A DNA stretch of 33,135 nucleotides from positions 1 to 33,135 of the forward strand of contig JAUXDG010000001.1 in the NCBI GenBank assembly GCA_030618475.1, read 5' to 3'. The position numbers and the translations under genes were made by a program. Of this stretch, positions 16,639 to 24,745 are shown piece by piece; the stretch's first letter is position 1; the number at the start of each line of letters is the position of its first letter. The notes under the pieces were generated by a model. It was not told the DNA's origin and made no database searches. It worked only from the letters and a program-made list of their open reading frames with translations. Origin of the DNA: Gammaproteobacteria bacterium. GTDB lineage: Bacteria; Pseudomonadota; Gammaproteobacteria; DSM-19610.

Positions 16639-17853
16639 ATGTTTACATCTCGGCGAGTTTTTCCTGATGCCAAACTGGCAAGTCTTCCAAACTGGCTAAC
16701 GCTGAGCTATACGCTTTTCCTGGCAGGGTTCTTTTGCATCCCAAACGCAGTGGATTTGTACAAGTTTTATTTTGTGGCCTTATTGCTGCCGGGCATCTTT
16801 ATTGCCGGAAATACTCTATGGTTTCTGAGAAAAAGCGCTTTGCTACACGTCATGCTACTTTATGTTGGCTATATGGTTACGACCTCTCTATGGAGCACAG
16901 ATTTCTCGCCAGCCGAGTTCAAGAGAACCTTCTGGATTTCGACATCTATCATCATGTTCTCTCTGATAACGGTATATATACGGCATCACTACCCGAACAC
17001 CTATGACAGAATCCTGAAAACCACCTGTTTCCTCGCCACGATTGCGGCGATTACGTCAATGGTTGCGTGGTATTCGAAATATCCTTTTCCTGGGTCGCGC
17101 ATGAACGGGATAAGTTTAATGGACAACCCCAACTCCATTGCTTTCGCATATGGCTTCTTTACCCTTCTGAGTTTCCATTACGCGTTAAAGTCAGAGACTC
17201 TCCGTAGCCGATCCCTGTTTGTATCCATTTCCATTGTGCTTATGGTGTCCATACTTCTGACCCAAAGCAGGGCGGGGGCGTTGGCAACAGTGGCAGCGGT
17301 ATCTTTACTGTGCATTCACAAGTTGGGGCGCAAGTCGATCATTTCGATGATTACGATATTCGGCGCCCTGGCAACTGCTATTTACCTGGTTACGCCACCG
17401 GACCTGTTATCCCGACAAATAAACCGTGGGCTACCACACAGGCCTGCGATTTGGGAAACGGTTGCTGAACAAGTCAGTAACGCACCAATTTTTGGCAACG
17501 GCTTCCAAAAAGAGCTTTTGGTCGACGAACATGGGGGCGCGTCTATAGCAAACTATGCTCACAACGCCATGCTGGCGACAGCGCGCGATGGTGGATTGGT
17601 CGGACTTGCACTGCACATAGCGATTTTGATCGTGGCATTGCGGGGAGCGATTCAAACCGAAAATAGCAGCATGTCTTCGTTCTATCTGTCTGCACTCTTA
17701 TTTGGATTCATCATTATGAGTTTCGACAAAGATCAACTCATAGACCGTCCTAGGGAGTTATGGCTATTTTTCTGGCTTCCACTCGCGATGTTGCTGGCAG
17801 AAGATTTCGACACTGAGAGCCACGATTCCGGGCATCACAACCCGCATGGCTGA
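16639..17853 (+). CDS. O-antigen ligase / polymerase family membrane protein (WaaL/Wzy-like)
   Basis: From ATG 16639 the protein has 404 residues; TTG 16621 would add six. It is a polytopic inner-membrane protein with about ten or more hydrophobic segments, for example WLTLSYTLFLAGFFCIPNAV, SIIMFSLITVYI and SLFVSISIVLMVSILLTQ. The family's signature block follows, LLTQSRAGALATVAAVSLL, and then a large periplasmic loop with NRGLPHRPAIWETV, GNGFQKE and ANYAHNAMLATARDGGLVGLAL. The conserved Arg and the (H)N...G-G pattern are those of Wzy_C/O-antigen-ligase domains, which join a lipid-linked glycan to a lipid acceptor in the periplasm. In this locus the acceptor could be lipid A core or, speculatively, a glycosylated sphingolipid. 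Ligase versus polymerase cannot be decided from sequence. A decayed copy of its C-terminus follows immediately. Confidence 0.82.
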   Translation: MFTSRRVFPDAKLASLPNWLTLSYTLFLAGFFCIPNAVDLYKFYFVALLLPGIFIAGNTLWFLRKSALLHVMLLYVGYMVTTSLWSTDFSPAEFKRTFWISTSIIMFSLITVYIRHHYPNTYDRILKTTCFLATIAAITSMVAWYSKYPFPGSRMNGISLMDNPNSIAFAYGFFTLLSFHYALKSETLRSRSLFVSISIVLMVSILLTQSRAGALATVAAVSLLCIHKLGRKSIISMITIFGALATAIYLVTPPDLLSRQINRGLPHRPAIWETVAEQVSNAPIFGNGFQKELLVDEHGGASIANYAHNAMLATARDGGLVGLALHIAILIVALRGAIQTENSSMSSFYLSALLFGFIIMSFDKDQLIDRPRELWLFFWLPLAMLLAEDFDTESHDSGHHNPHG

Positions 17854-17862
17854 CAGCGAATC

Positions 17863-17955
17863 ATGTCGGCGGACACCGACCAGCTCATAACCCGGCCTGG
17901 AGAGTTATGGGTAATCTACTGGCTTCCACTTGCCATAGTACTTGCGCAACACGTG
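17863..17955 (+). pseudogene. Relic duplicate of the O-antigen-ligase C-terminus
   Basis: Starting 9 bp after the ligase stop, a short frame (ATG 17863, open to 18051) begins with MSADTDQLITRPGELWVIYW and continues LPLAIVLAQHV. This aligns without gaps to residues 360-390 of the upstream gene (MSFDKDQLIDRPRELWLFFW then LPLAMLLAEDF), with 19 of 31 residues identical by eye. The DNA is recognisably duplicated too. The remaining residues to 18051 do not match and run 34 bp into the antisense end of the next gene. It is too short to function as a ligase and looks like a remnant of a tandem duplication or of a lost paralogue. Confidence 0.7.
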
Positions 17956-18017
17956 ATGCAGATACAAAAGCCAACTCACGATAAACGCAATAAGCTAAAC
18001 CGTCAGAGCGAAGCCGC

Positions 18018-19250
18018 TCAGGAGTGGCTGCCCAATAGCACTTTCTGGTAACGTTCTACCGCATTCTCAATGGAAAATTCTTCTCCTCTCGCACGCAAGA
18101 CTGCCTTATTTTCAGGATTATCCAGTGTTTCGCAAATGGCGTCAGCAAGCTTGCATTCATCACCCACTGGCACAAGCATTCCATACTTACCGTCACTTAA
18201 TATCTCGGCTGGGCCACTTGGGCAATTCGTGCTCACCACCGGACAACCGCATAACAGGGCCTCGACCAGCACATTACCAAACCCCTCATAGCGGGACGAC
18301 AGAACAAATACCGAAGCCTTGCGCAAAAAGGGATAGGGATTCACCTTGAATCCGGGCATATCGAAATCTTCCTGCACACCAAGCCGGGTTGCCAGCCTGC
18401 TTAGTTCCTGTTTATGCTCGCGCTGTTCGACAGAAAACTCATCCCCTCCCAGCAACACCAGGCGCGCCTGCCTCCTCTCTCTGAGTTTGGCGAATGCGCG
18501 CAGCAACAGCGGGAAATCCTTCTGGGCAACGAACCGGCCTACACCGAGAATAACCGGCACTGCCCCGGAATCGAACCACCGATGATTCGGTGACTCACGG
18601 CTTAGAGTCTCTATCTCTTTCGTCTCAATGGGATTGTATATCGTTGTCACATGATCCTGATCAAGACCGAGATATTTCGCAACGTCTTCTGCTACGCCTT
18701 TTGATACTGCGACAACAGCATCTGCCCGGCGGTAACACCTTTGCATGAGTGGCCGCATATACCTGAGTTTGCTCTTTCCGCTGCTGTAGCATTCCACCTC
18801 CTGAGTCGAAGTATTGATATGTGCACCGACCACCACGCGCGTTGATGTAGCGCTGTAATATTTGGCCAACACCGCATTTATATTCGACTTTGGCAGGGCT
18901 GATACCAGCACGGCTGGTCTGCTTGCCTTCAAATGAGCTGCAATAGGAGATATGAATCCAAAGGATTTTCTTTTTGCGATCATAGCGGCGATTGCCCTGA
19001 AAGCAGCCGGATCCGCGCGCATTGCGCACAGAAACCCCAGGTTTGGCGAGGAAAATTTCAGCGGCACCAGATTCACGCCCGCCGGAATGCTGTTACAGAG
19101 CACCCCCTCCATCTTGCACACCAGAATATCCACCGGGTGTCCCAGCTTCGTGAAGCCGCTGGCAAGATTTAATATTACTTTTTCTGCGCCGCCGCCGGTA
19201 AGATTATCCAGCAAAAAGCAAATACGCGCGGGCCGAGCTCTTTGATTCAT
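18018..19250 (-). CDS. Family 4 glycosyltransferase (copy 1)
   Basis: From ATG 19250 the protein has 410 residues; the frame stays open to 19412, but the first glycine-rich GT-B loop begins right after this Met, so the later start is preferred. The N-terminal acceptor domain starts with ICFLLDNLTGGGAEKVILNLA. The C-terminal domain carries VILGVGRFVAQKDFPLLLRAF (nucleotide-sugar binding), PGFKVNPYPFLRKASVFVLSSRYEGFGNVLVEALLCGCPVVSTNCPSGP (in blocks SSRYEGFGNVLVEAL and CPVVSTNCPSGPAEIL) with the EX7E motif. It is a retaining cytosolic GT4. It is paralogous to the gene at 21293-22543: both share GGGAE, ILGxGRxxxQKDF and LDNPxxKxVL. It follows the AsnB-type gene by 38 bp on the same strand. Confidence 0.9.
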   Translation of the reverse strand: MNQRARPARICFLLDNLTGGGAEKVILNLASGFTKLGHPVDILVCKMEGVLCNSIPAGVNLVPLKFSSPNLGFLCAMRADPAAFRAIAAMIAKRKSFGFISPIAAHLKASRPAVLVSALPKSNINAVLAKYYSATSTRVVVGAHINTSTQEVECYSSGKSKLRYMRPLMQRCYRRADAVVAVSKGVAEDVAKYLGLDQDHVTTIYNPIETKEIETLSRESPNHRWFDSGAVPVILGVGRFVAQKDFPLLLRAFAKLRERRQARLVLLGGDEFSVEQREHKQELSRLATRLGVQEDFDMPGFKVNPYPFLRKASVFVLSSRYEGFGNVLVEALLCGCPVVSTNCPSGPAEILSDGKYGMLVPVGDECKLADAICETLDNPENKAVLRARGEEFSIENAVERYQKVLLGSHS

Positions 19251-19288
19251 CAGGATTCCAGCACAAACATTTAATCCTCGGGCAAGCG

Positions 19289-21268
19289 CTACGCAGAGCG
19301 CCTTTCCCCGATAGACCGGACCTCCGTTCGCGAATTCCACCAGGTTTGAAACATCAGGATTGCCCACATCAATTCCGAATGATTCGCCCACCCCTGCAGA
19401 TGCTGGGCCCAAACCCGGCGTACAGCTTTGACATCAAAAACGCCCTGATCCCGCAGCGCCTGCTCTGAAATCAGCGCTTCCGCCCAGTCACGCAACGGCC
19501 CACCGAGCCATTCTTTGACCGGAACACTGAAACCCCGCTTGGGTCTGTCGATAAGCTGTCGCGGTACATACCGGGTCAACAGATCCCTGAGCACCAACTT
19601 ACCGTTTTTGCCGTCAAACAGATAGTCCCTCGGCAGCGACCAGGCAAACTCCAATATGCGGTGGTCGAGCAGCGGGCTACGCGCTTCCAGGCTTACGGCC
19701 ATGCTGGCCCGGTCCACCTTGACAAGAATATCATCCGGCAAATACCCAACATAATCATAGTGCAGCATCGCGAACAGTGGGTCCTGCAGGTTCGCCCACA
19801 AACCGGGATCAACAAGCGGCGTCTGCGGTGTTACTGCCTGGCGGACAAACCTGTCTACCGGTATACACTTGTTGAACTTGTTCGCCAGAACATCCTGCGG
19901 GTTATCGGCAATCCAGTTGCACGATCGCTGGCTTATTTTGCCAAGTTTTCGGGTCCAGCCGGGTACCGTCTGTGTCTCGCCAAGCTTACGACTGGCGTAC
20001 GACCAGCTCCATTCCCCCAAAAGCCGCGTTACCCGCCCCTGCAGACTGCTGAAGACACCGGGGACACGATTGATATCGCGCCAGTGTTTCAGGCAATTCT
20101 TGTAACGCCGGTAACCTGCAAACTGTTCATCTCCACCGTCACCGGTAAGCACGACTTTAACCTGCTCATGTGCCAGTTTGCATACCAGATAAGTCGGAAT
20201 TTGCGAGGAATCGGCAAAAGGCTCGTCATAGATGGTCGGCAGGAGATCTACAACTTCCAGCGCCTGATCGGGCGTCATATAGAGCTCATGGTGCTCCGTC
20301 CCCAGATGCTTTGCCACACTGGCCGCGAACCCGGCCTCGTTGTATTTTTCTTCCCAGAAACCGATGCTGAAGGTTTTTACAGGCCGACTGGACATGGATT
20401 GCATGAGCGCAACAATCATCGACGAATCGATTCCCCCCGAAAGCAGCGCGCCAATATCGACGTCCGCGACCATACGTTCCTCGACTGCATCACGCAGCAG
20501 CGTATCCAGGCCGTCTATTGCTTCATCGTAACTTCCCTTGAACCGCTGTTTCTCACCCTGCTCGGCAACACTGCGGGCTGACCAGTATTGCCGGGGCGCC
20601 ACCGACCAGGACTCGCTCTGCCTGGGGATCTCGAGCAGACTGGCGGGGGGGAGTTTCCTGATCTGCCTGAAGATTGAGCCGGGTTGGGATACCCATCCAT
20701 ATTGCAGGTACTGGCCGAGCGCATCCTGGTCTAGCGAATCATCGAAATCAGGGTGTATCCACAGTGATTTCAGCTCTGACCCGAAAAGAAATGTTGTCCC
20801 GCACCAGCCATAGTACAGCGGTTTCTTACCGGCACGGTCGCGCGCCAGTGTCAGGGTTCCTGTCTCTCTATCCCACAAGGCGATAGCGAACATACCCTCC
20901 AGCCTGCTGATGGCTTCTCTCGAACCCAGGTGCTCGACCGCTGCGAGTATGACCTCGGTATCTGAATGTCCTTTATAGGGATACTGCGAATCAGACAGAT
21001 CTTTGCGCAGTCTCCTGAAGTTGTAGATCTCCCCATTGAAAGACAGGACATAACGGCCCGTCGCTGACAGCATGGGTTGAGCACCTGCCTCCGACAAATC
21101 GATAATTGACAGCCGCCGATGTCCCAGGGCCAGCGGGTATTGAGGGTCTACCCAGACCCCGTAAGCATCTGGGCCACGGTGCGCAATCGCACCCGTCATT
21201 CGGCCGCATAGTTCCGACAAATCGCTGACAGCACCGCCGCTTTGTATAAAACCGGTTATTCCACACAT
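19289..21268 (-). CDS. asnB: Glutamine-dependent asparagine synthase / AsnB-type amidotransferase
   Basis: The gene encodes 659 residues starting MCGITGF, where Cys2 is the N-terminal nucleophile that releases ammonia from glutamine. The glutaminase domain shows AIAHRGPDAYGVW, LGHRRLSIIDLSEAGAQPM and SFNGEIYNFRRLR. The C-terminal synthetase domain has the ATP-pyrophosphatase loop GALLSGGIDSSMIVALM, then VVLTGDGGDEQFAGYRRYK and KVDRASMAVSLEARSPLLDHR. Because it sits between two GT4 genes in a surface-glycan cluster, it more likely amidates a sugar acid or modifies a glycan than supplies cellular asparagine, as seen for WbpS-like and exosortase-associated amidotransferases. The ordinary biosynthetic function remains possible. 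The gap to each flanking GT4 gene is under 40 bp, so the three are probably co-transcribed. Confidence 0.9.
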   Translation of the reverse strand: MCGITGFIQSGGAVSDLSELCGRMTGAIAHRGPDAYGVWVDPQYPLALGHRRLSIIDLSEAGAQPMLSATGRYVLSFNGEIYNFRRLRKDLSDSQYPYKGHSDTEVILAAVEHLGSREAISRLEGMFAIALWDRETGTLTLARDRAGKKPLYYGWCGTTFLFGSELKSLWIHPDFDDSLDQDALGQYLQYGWVSQPGSIFRQIRKLPPASLLEIPRQSESWSVAPRQYWSARSVAEQGEKQRFKGSYDEAIDGLDTLLRDAVEERMVADVDIGALLSGGIDSSMIVALMQSMSSRPVKTFSIGFWEEKYNEAGFAASVAKHLGTEHHELYMTPDQALEVVDLLPTIYDEPFADSSQIPTYLVCKLAHEQVKVVLTGDGGDEQFAGYRRYKNCLKHWRDINRVPGVFSSLQGRVTRLLGEWSWSYASRKLGETQTVPGWTRKLGKISQRSCNWIADNPQDVLANKFNKCIPVDRFVRQAVTPQTPLVDPGLWANLQDPLFAMLHYDYVGYLPDDILVKVDRASMAVSLEARSPLLDHRILEFAWSLPRDYLFDGKNGKLVLRDLLTRYVPRQLIDRPKRGFSVPVKEWLGGPLRDWAEALISEQALRDQGVFDVKAVRRVWAQHLQGWANHSELMWAILMFQTWWNSRTEVRSIGERRSA

Positions 21269-21292
21269 TGGTAATCCAGGTTCCCCAGGTCC

Positions 21293-22543
21293 TCAGTTAA
21301 TCGTCCTGCCGGCAACCAGCGTGTCAAGCACAGTTAAATACTGCTCTGCCGCACAATCAACAGAAAATAGTTCCGCGCGGTGCATCAGGACATGTTTCTC
21401 TACCGGATTATCGAGTACGGATTCGACAGCTGCGCAAAGCGCAGCATGGTCACCGACCGGCACCAGAGGACCGTACTCGCCGTCACAGAGGATTTCCGCT
21501 GAGCCACCCGGACAATCGGTACTGACAACCGGGCAACCACAGGCAAGCGCCTGAATGACGACACCAGGCAAACCTTCATACTCGGACGACAAGACCAGCG
21601 CGGCAGCCCTGGCCATGAACTGAAACGGGTTTGCCACAAAACCAGGCAGCTGCACATCAGCTTCCAGCCCCAGATCTTTCACCAGCGCCTCCAGCAACGG
21701 GCGTTGCTTGCCTTCCCCCAGTATCAGCAGACGAGCCTTGCGGCTGGCGCGCAACCGCGCGAATGCCCGTATCAGCGTGGAAAAGTCTTTTTGCTGTGCC
21801 AACCGGCCTGCACCGAGTATCACCGGCGGTGACTGCGGGGAAAACCAGGGATGATCCAGTGGCACTGCTGACTGAGATCTCAGCTCGTCGTCAACGACCG
21901 GATTATAGATTGTCTTGATCGTATCACGAGGCAAACCGGAAACAGCAGACAAGTCGTCCGCCACCTGGTTGGATACGGATATAATCGCATCGGCATACGG
22001 ATAACTGCTACCTACCAAAGGCGGCAAGTATCGCCAGCGCCACTTGCGACGACTGGGCTCATTGAAGCAGTGCCGGGAAAGCGCTATGCGTTCACTGACA
22101 ACGACCGGCAACTCGGGATCCACCCTGTTTTTCGCCCACAGTGCGATTAGATTGGCATAGGTGAGTGCCGATAACATCACATCGGGCTGACGCTCCCGAA
22201 GGTAGCACTGCAAGGAACGAAGATATTCAATTTCCGGGGCGATTTTAGAGGGCAGAATTACGGGACGAATGACGGAACCCGGCCTGCCTGGATTTGCCAA
22301 CAGTGCCGCCAAACGCCCACCAAAATCACCACTCGACTCCAAAACCACAAGCCGCGCATCAGTCGGGACATTTTCCAGGTAAGCGCCCTTGGCACGACAT
22401 AAAACCAGGTCGACTTTACGGCCGCGCTCAAGAAAGGCATTCACCAGGTTCAGCATGGATCGCTCCGCCCCCCCTCCGTCCAGGGACGGAATAAGAACAG
22501 CAATGCTGTTGGCATGCGCACTATCAACGGGTGCACGTGTCAC
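21293..22543 (-). CDS. Family 4 glycosyltransferase (copy 2)
   Basis: The frame is open to GTG 22633, but GTG 22543 has AAGAG 9 nt upstream and gives 416 residues, close to its paralogue. The N-terminal domain begins IAVLIPSLDGGGAERSMLNLV. The C-terminal GT-B domain carries VILGAGRLAQQKDFSTLIRAF, ILGEGKQRPLLEALVKDLGL, PGFVANPFQFMARAAALVLSS and YEGLPGVVIQALACGCPVVS with the EX7-type phosphate-binding block. It is a cytosolic retaining glycosyltransferase acting on a lipid- or polyprenol-linked glycan. It is probably first in an operon with asnB (24 bp downstream) and GT4 copy 1. It is clearly paralogous to copy 1 along its full length, but the sugars transferred cannot be predicted. Confidence 0.88.
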   Translation of the reverse strand: MTRAPVDSAHANSIAVLIPSLDGGGAERSMLNLVNAFLERGRKVDLVLCRAKGAYLENVPTDARLVVLESSGDFGGRLAALLANPGRPGSVIRPVILPSKIAPEIEYLRSLQCYLRERQPDVMLSALTYANLIALWAKNRVDPELPVVVSERIALSRHCFNEPSRRKWRWRYLPPLVGSSYPYADAIISVSNQVADDLSAVSGLPRDTIKTIYNPVVDDELRSQSAVPLDHPWFSPQSPPVILGAGRLAQQKDFSTLIRAFARLRASRKARLLILGEGKQRPLLEALVKDLGLEADVQLPGFVANPFQFMARAAALVLSSEYEGLPGVVIQALACGCPVVSTDCPGGSAEILCDGEYGPLVPVGDHAALCAAVESVLDNPVEKHVLMHRAELFSVDCAAEQYLTVLDTLVAGRTIN

Positions 22544-22633
22544 ATCAGAAAACTCTTTGTTATGGAAATGCTCCTGCAACTCAACCTGTTGAGCACTGCC
22601 GCACACGCCACGCGCCTTCCAAATTATTTGCAC

Positions 22634-22964
22634 AAAGGCAACCCTGTAATATGGCTGTTGGATAGAGAATGCGGGATTCTAGCAGCCACCGCCGACCAAT
22701 AGAAACTGAAATCAAAGCCGTCAGACAGGTTTCGGCAATGGATTCATTTTTACCAGCTACACAGCGCACCGCGAAGAACTCATAAACATTTGAGTTTAAT
22801 GCTTTATCCAGTACAATTACGCACTGCTTGGCCTTCGCTAGCTCAGCACCCGAGCTTGCTGAAGGGCAAGCTATGCCCGACACGGTTTGTCGGATATTTC
22901 GCCGGACCGTTCAAATCAGAACCAGATACATCCAGACCCGGTATCAATGTAAAGAGCCAGCGCC
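22634..22964. other. Divergent intergenic region between GT4 copy 2 and the methyltransferase
   Basis: About 330 bp (420 if the GT4 starts at 22543) with no convincing gene. It contains one good sigma70-like promoter reading right (22790-22817) and a perfect 7-bp hairpin, AGCTTGC-TGAAGG-GCAAGCT (22853-22872), in the leader. Near 22839 the sequence TAGCTCAG resembles a tRNA D-arm, but no tRNA folds there. No clear promoter for the leftward GT4-asnB-GT4 operon was identified. Confidence 0.5.
22790..22817 (+). promoter_or_regulatory. Sigma70-type promoter candidate upstream of the methyltransferase
   Basis: TTGAGT (22790-22795) and TACAAT (22812-22817) are separated by 16 bp and lie in an AT-rich stretch. 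Each hexamer matches consensus well. Transcription would start near 22824 and leave a leader of about 140 nt containing the hairpin at 22853-22872. Confidence 0.5.
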
Positions 22965-23732
22965 GTGAAAGCTTACGAATTGTTAGTCTGGACAGACGAT
23001 ATGGTTAAAAATTACTGGGACTACGAGGCGCAGTTTCCGAAGAAATTTTTTACCTATAGTCGCAGCTACGAGATTATCAGACAGATCAAAGCCTATCTGC
23101 CGGACAACTGCACCGTACTCGACTACGGATGTGGCCCCGGCAATCTGATCGGCCCTCTGCTGGAGGCCGGTTTCAGAGTTGCCGGCCTGGATGCCTCCCC
23201 TTCGGCGAGAAAACAGGTGGCGGACCGGTTTGGCAACAGAGGGGACTTCCTGGGCTCATTCAAGCAGAGCGAAATCAACAGTTCCGGTCTTCAATTTGAT
23301 GCCATCATCGTCGCCGAAGTCATTGAGCATCTCTATGACGAACAACTGGATAGTCTGCTGAAAACCCTTACAACACTGTCCACGCCGGATACCCGTATCA
23401 TTTTCACGACACCCAATGAAGAGAAGCTGGAGGACAACTACATTCTGTGTCCGGTATCGGGGAAACTTTTCCACCGATGGCAGCATGTGCGAAACTGGTC
23501 ACAGGTGTCCGTCAGATCCTACCTGGATTCCCGTAACTTCAAGGTAATCAAAAGCCTGACGACAGATTTCGATGCATCGTTCATTACCCGCGGGAAAAAA
23601 CATCCGCTTCGCCGCTGGTGGCGCGCGCTGCACGGCAGGCTGAAATACCTGACCCGCCCGGATAAAAAACGGCCGCATTTGCTCGTCATCGCCGGTCCGA
23701 ATCCTGCTAATACCCGACAGCAACACCTTTGA
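22965..23732 (+). CDS. Class I SAM-dependent methyltransferase (UbiG/Methyltransf_11/12-like)
   Basis: The gene encodes 255 residues from GTG 22965, which has AAAGAG 8 nt upstream; ATG 23001 is the alternative. The SAM-binding core is clear: TVLDYGCGPGNLIGPLLEAGF (motif I), VAGLDASPSARKQ with the acidic residue of motif II, and DAIIVAEVIEHLYDEQLDSLL. The EVIEH block is typical of methyltransferases working on small molecules or glycans. The C-terminus is basic (RRWWRALHGRLKYLTRPDKKR), suggesting contact with membrane or a polyanion. It sits between glycosyltransferase genes, so O-methylation of a sugar or lipid headgroup is plausible. The substrate cannot be read from sequence. Confidence 0.85.
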   Translation: MKAYELLVWTDDMVKNYWDYEAQFPKKFFTYSRSYEIIRQIKAYLPDNCTVLDYGCGPGNLIGPLLEAGFRVAGLDASPSARKQVADRFGNRGDFLGSFKQSEINSSGLQFDAIIVAEVIEHLYDEQLDSLLKTLTTLSTPDTRIIFTTPNEEKLEDNYILCPVSGKLFHRWQHVRNWSQVSVRSYLDSRNFKVIKSLTTDFDASFITRGKKHPLRRWWRALHGRLKYLTRPDKKRPHLLVIAGPNPANTRQQHL

Positions 23733-23762
23733 TCGGTTATTTTTTTAATCGCCGTTTTTAAG

Positions 23763-23768
23763 TATAAT
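23763..23768 (+). promoter_or_regulatory. Candidate -10 box before the GT8-like gene
   Basis: A perfect TATAAT lies 38 bp before the ATG at 23807, preceded by T-rich sequence (23740-23747 and 23755-23759). The -35 position 16-17 bp upstream is only a T-run, so the match is partial. Confidence 0.4.
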
Positions 23769-23806
23769 CTGCCGTCGAGCGACGACTGCGGAAGGCCATA
23801 CCACTA

Positions 23807-24745
23807 ATGGACAAATGTGTCTTTATCCAGACCAACCACAAGCAGATCGTAGGCGCCCTGGTCGCCGAGTATGCCTTGCGGCGCAATTCGCCGCACAGTG
23901 ACGCATTCGATGTGCGCATTATGCACACCCGTGATTTCCCCTTTTTCAAGGCCCGCGAAGGCCAGCTGTATTTACGTGACAGCGTCAAGCGCAGCTGGCT
24001 GAATGACGATCTGCAGTCGTTCACACCCACCCGCTTCATGCCACCGGAGCTGATGGGCTACCAGGGCCGCGCCGTTGTCATCGACCCGGATATTTTCGCT
24101 GTCGCCGATATCTGGGATCTGCTGTCGCGCGATATGCACGGCAAAGCCATTATGTGCCGCATGCGTTCCGGGCCCAAGGGTCTGGTAGACCGCTGTAAGG
24201 CCAGCAGCGTTATGCTGCTGGACTGTGAAAAACTGACGCACTGGAAAGTTGAAGAGCAGTTCAACGAGATGTTCGAGTTGAAGCGGGATTATATGCCGTG
24301 GATCTGCCTGCGCCTGGAAGACCCGGATTCCATAGACTTTTTCGAACCCGAATGGAATGACTTCGACAAACTCACCGCAAACACCAAAATGCTGCACGTC
24401 ACGCGGCGCAAGACGCAGCCGTGGAAGGCAGGTCTTCCGATAGACTGGCGCCCGGCCGAGCGTTTCCGCCTGTTCCCGCCGGTGGCCTGGGTGATGCGCG
24501 CGCGCCGCCACCTGTTTGGTGAATACGGCTTGCTTGGCAACTACAAAGAACATCCTGACCCGAATCAGACCAGGCTGTTCTTCGGGCTGCTCAAGGAATG
24601 TGTCAACAAGGGCATTGTCAGCGAGGACATGCTGCGTGAGGAAATGAAACACAACCACGTGCGGCACGATGCCTTTGAGGTGCTGGATCGCACACCGGAC
24701 CTTGCGCCACCCGGCAATCCCCCCCTCAAGCTTTCAGCCGCTTAA
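23807..24745 (+). CDS. GT8-like glycosyltransferase, GT-A fold, poorly characterised
   Basis: The gene encodes 312 residues starting at ATG. The opening CVFIQTNHKQIVGALVAEYALRR (in part VFIQTNHKQIVGALVA) is the pattern of GT8-type enzymes, where the N-terminus binds the nucleotide sugar. A central VVIDPDIFAVADIWDLL carries the DxD-type metal site (Asp93, Asp95). MLLDCEKLTHW and MLHVTRRKTQPWKAG match the later acceptor and histidine blocks seen in bacterial GT8 relatives. I do not recognise a named orthologue. It may add a sugar to the lipid or glycan made by this locus. Its stop overlaps the convergent ELM1-family copy B by 4 bp. Confidence 0.72.
   Translation: MDKCVFIQTNHKQIVGALVAEYALRRNSPHSDAFDVRIMHTRDFPFFKAREGQLYLRDSVKRSWLNDDLQSFTPTRFMPPELMGYQGRAVVIDPDIFAVADIWDLLSRDMHGKAIMCRMRSGPKGLVDRCKASSVMLLDCEKLTHWKVEEQFNEMFELKRDYMPWICLRLEDPDSIDFFEPEWNDFDKLTANTKMLHVTRRKTQPWKAGLPIDWRPAERFRLFPPVAWVMRARRHLFGEYGLLGNYKEHPDPNQTRLFFGLLKECVNKGIVSEDMLREEMKHNHVRHDAFEVLDRTPDLAPPGNPPLKLSAA

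Noticed and set aside
17863..18051. Treating the 62-codon frame as a functional small membrane protein.
   Set aside because: Its first half is a copy of the adjacent ligase C-terminus and the second half is unrelated and overlaps an antisense gene, so a relic is the simpler reading.
19661..20581. A 306-codon open frame on the plus strand opposite asnB.
   Set aside because: It is the antisense shadow of a strongly motif-supported gene and shows no domain, signal or compositional sense of its own.
22832..22923. Possible tRNA: TAGCTCAG D-arm-like word at 22839-22846 and a GTTCAAATC T-loop-like word near 22913.
   Set aside because: No acceptor or T stem pairs, the D loop lacks GG, and the sequence between folds better as the simple hairpin at 22853-22872.
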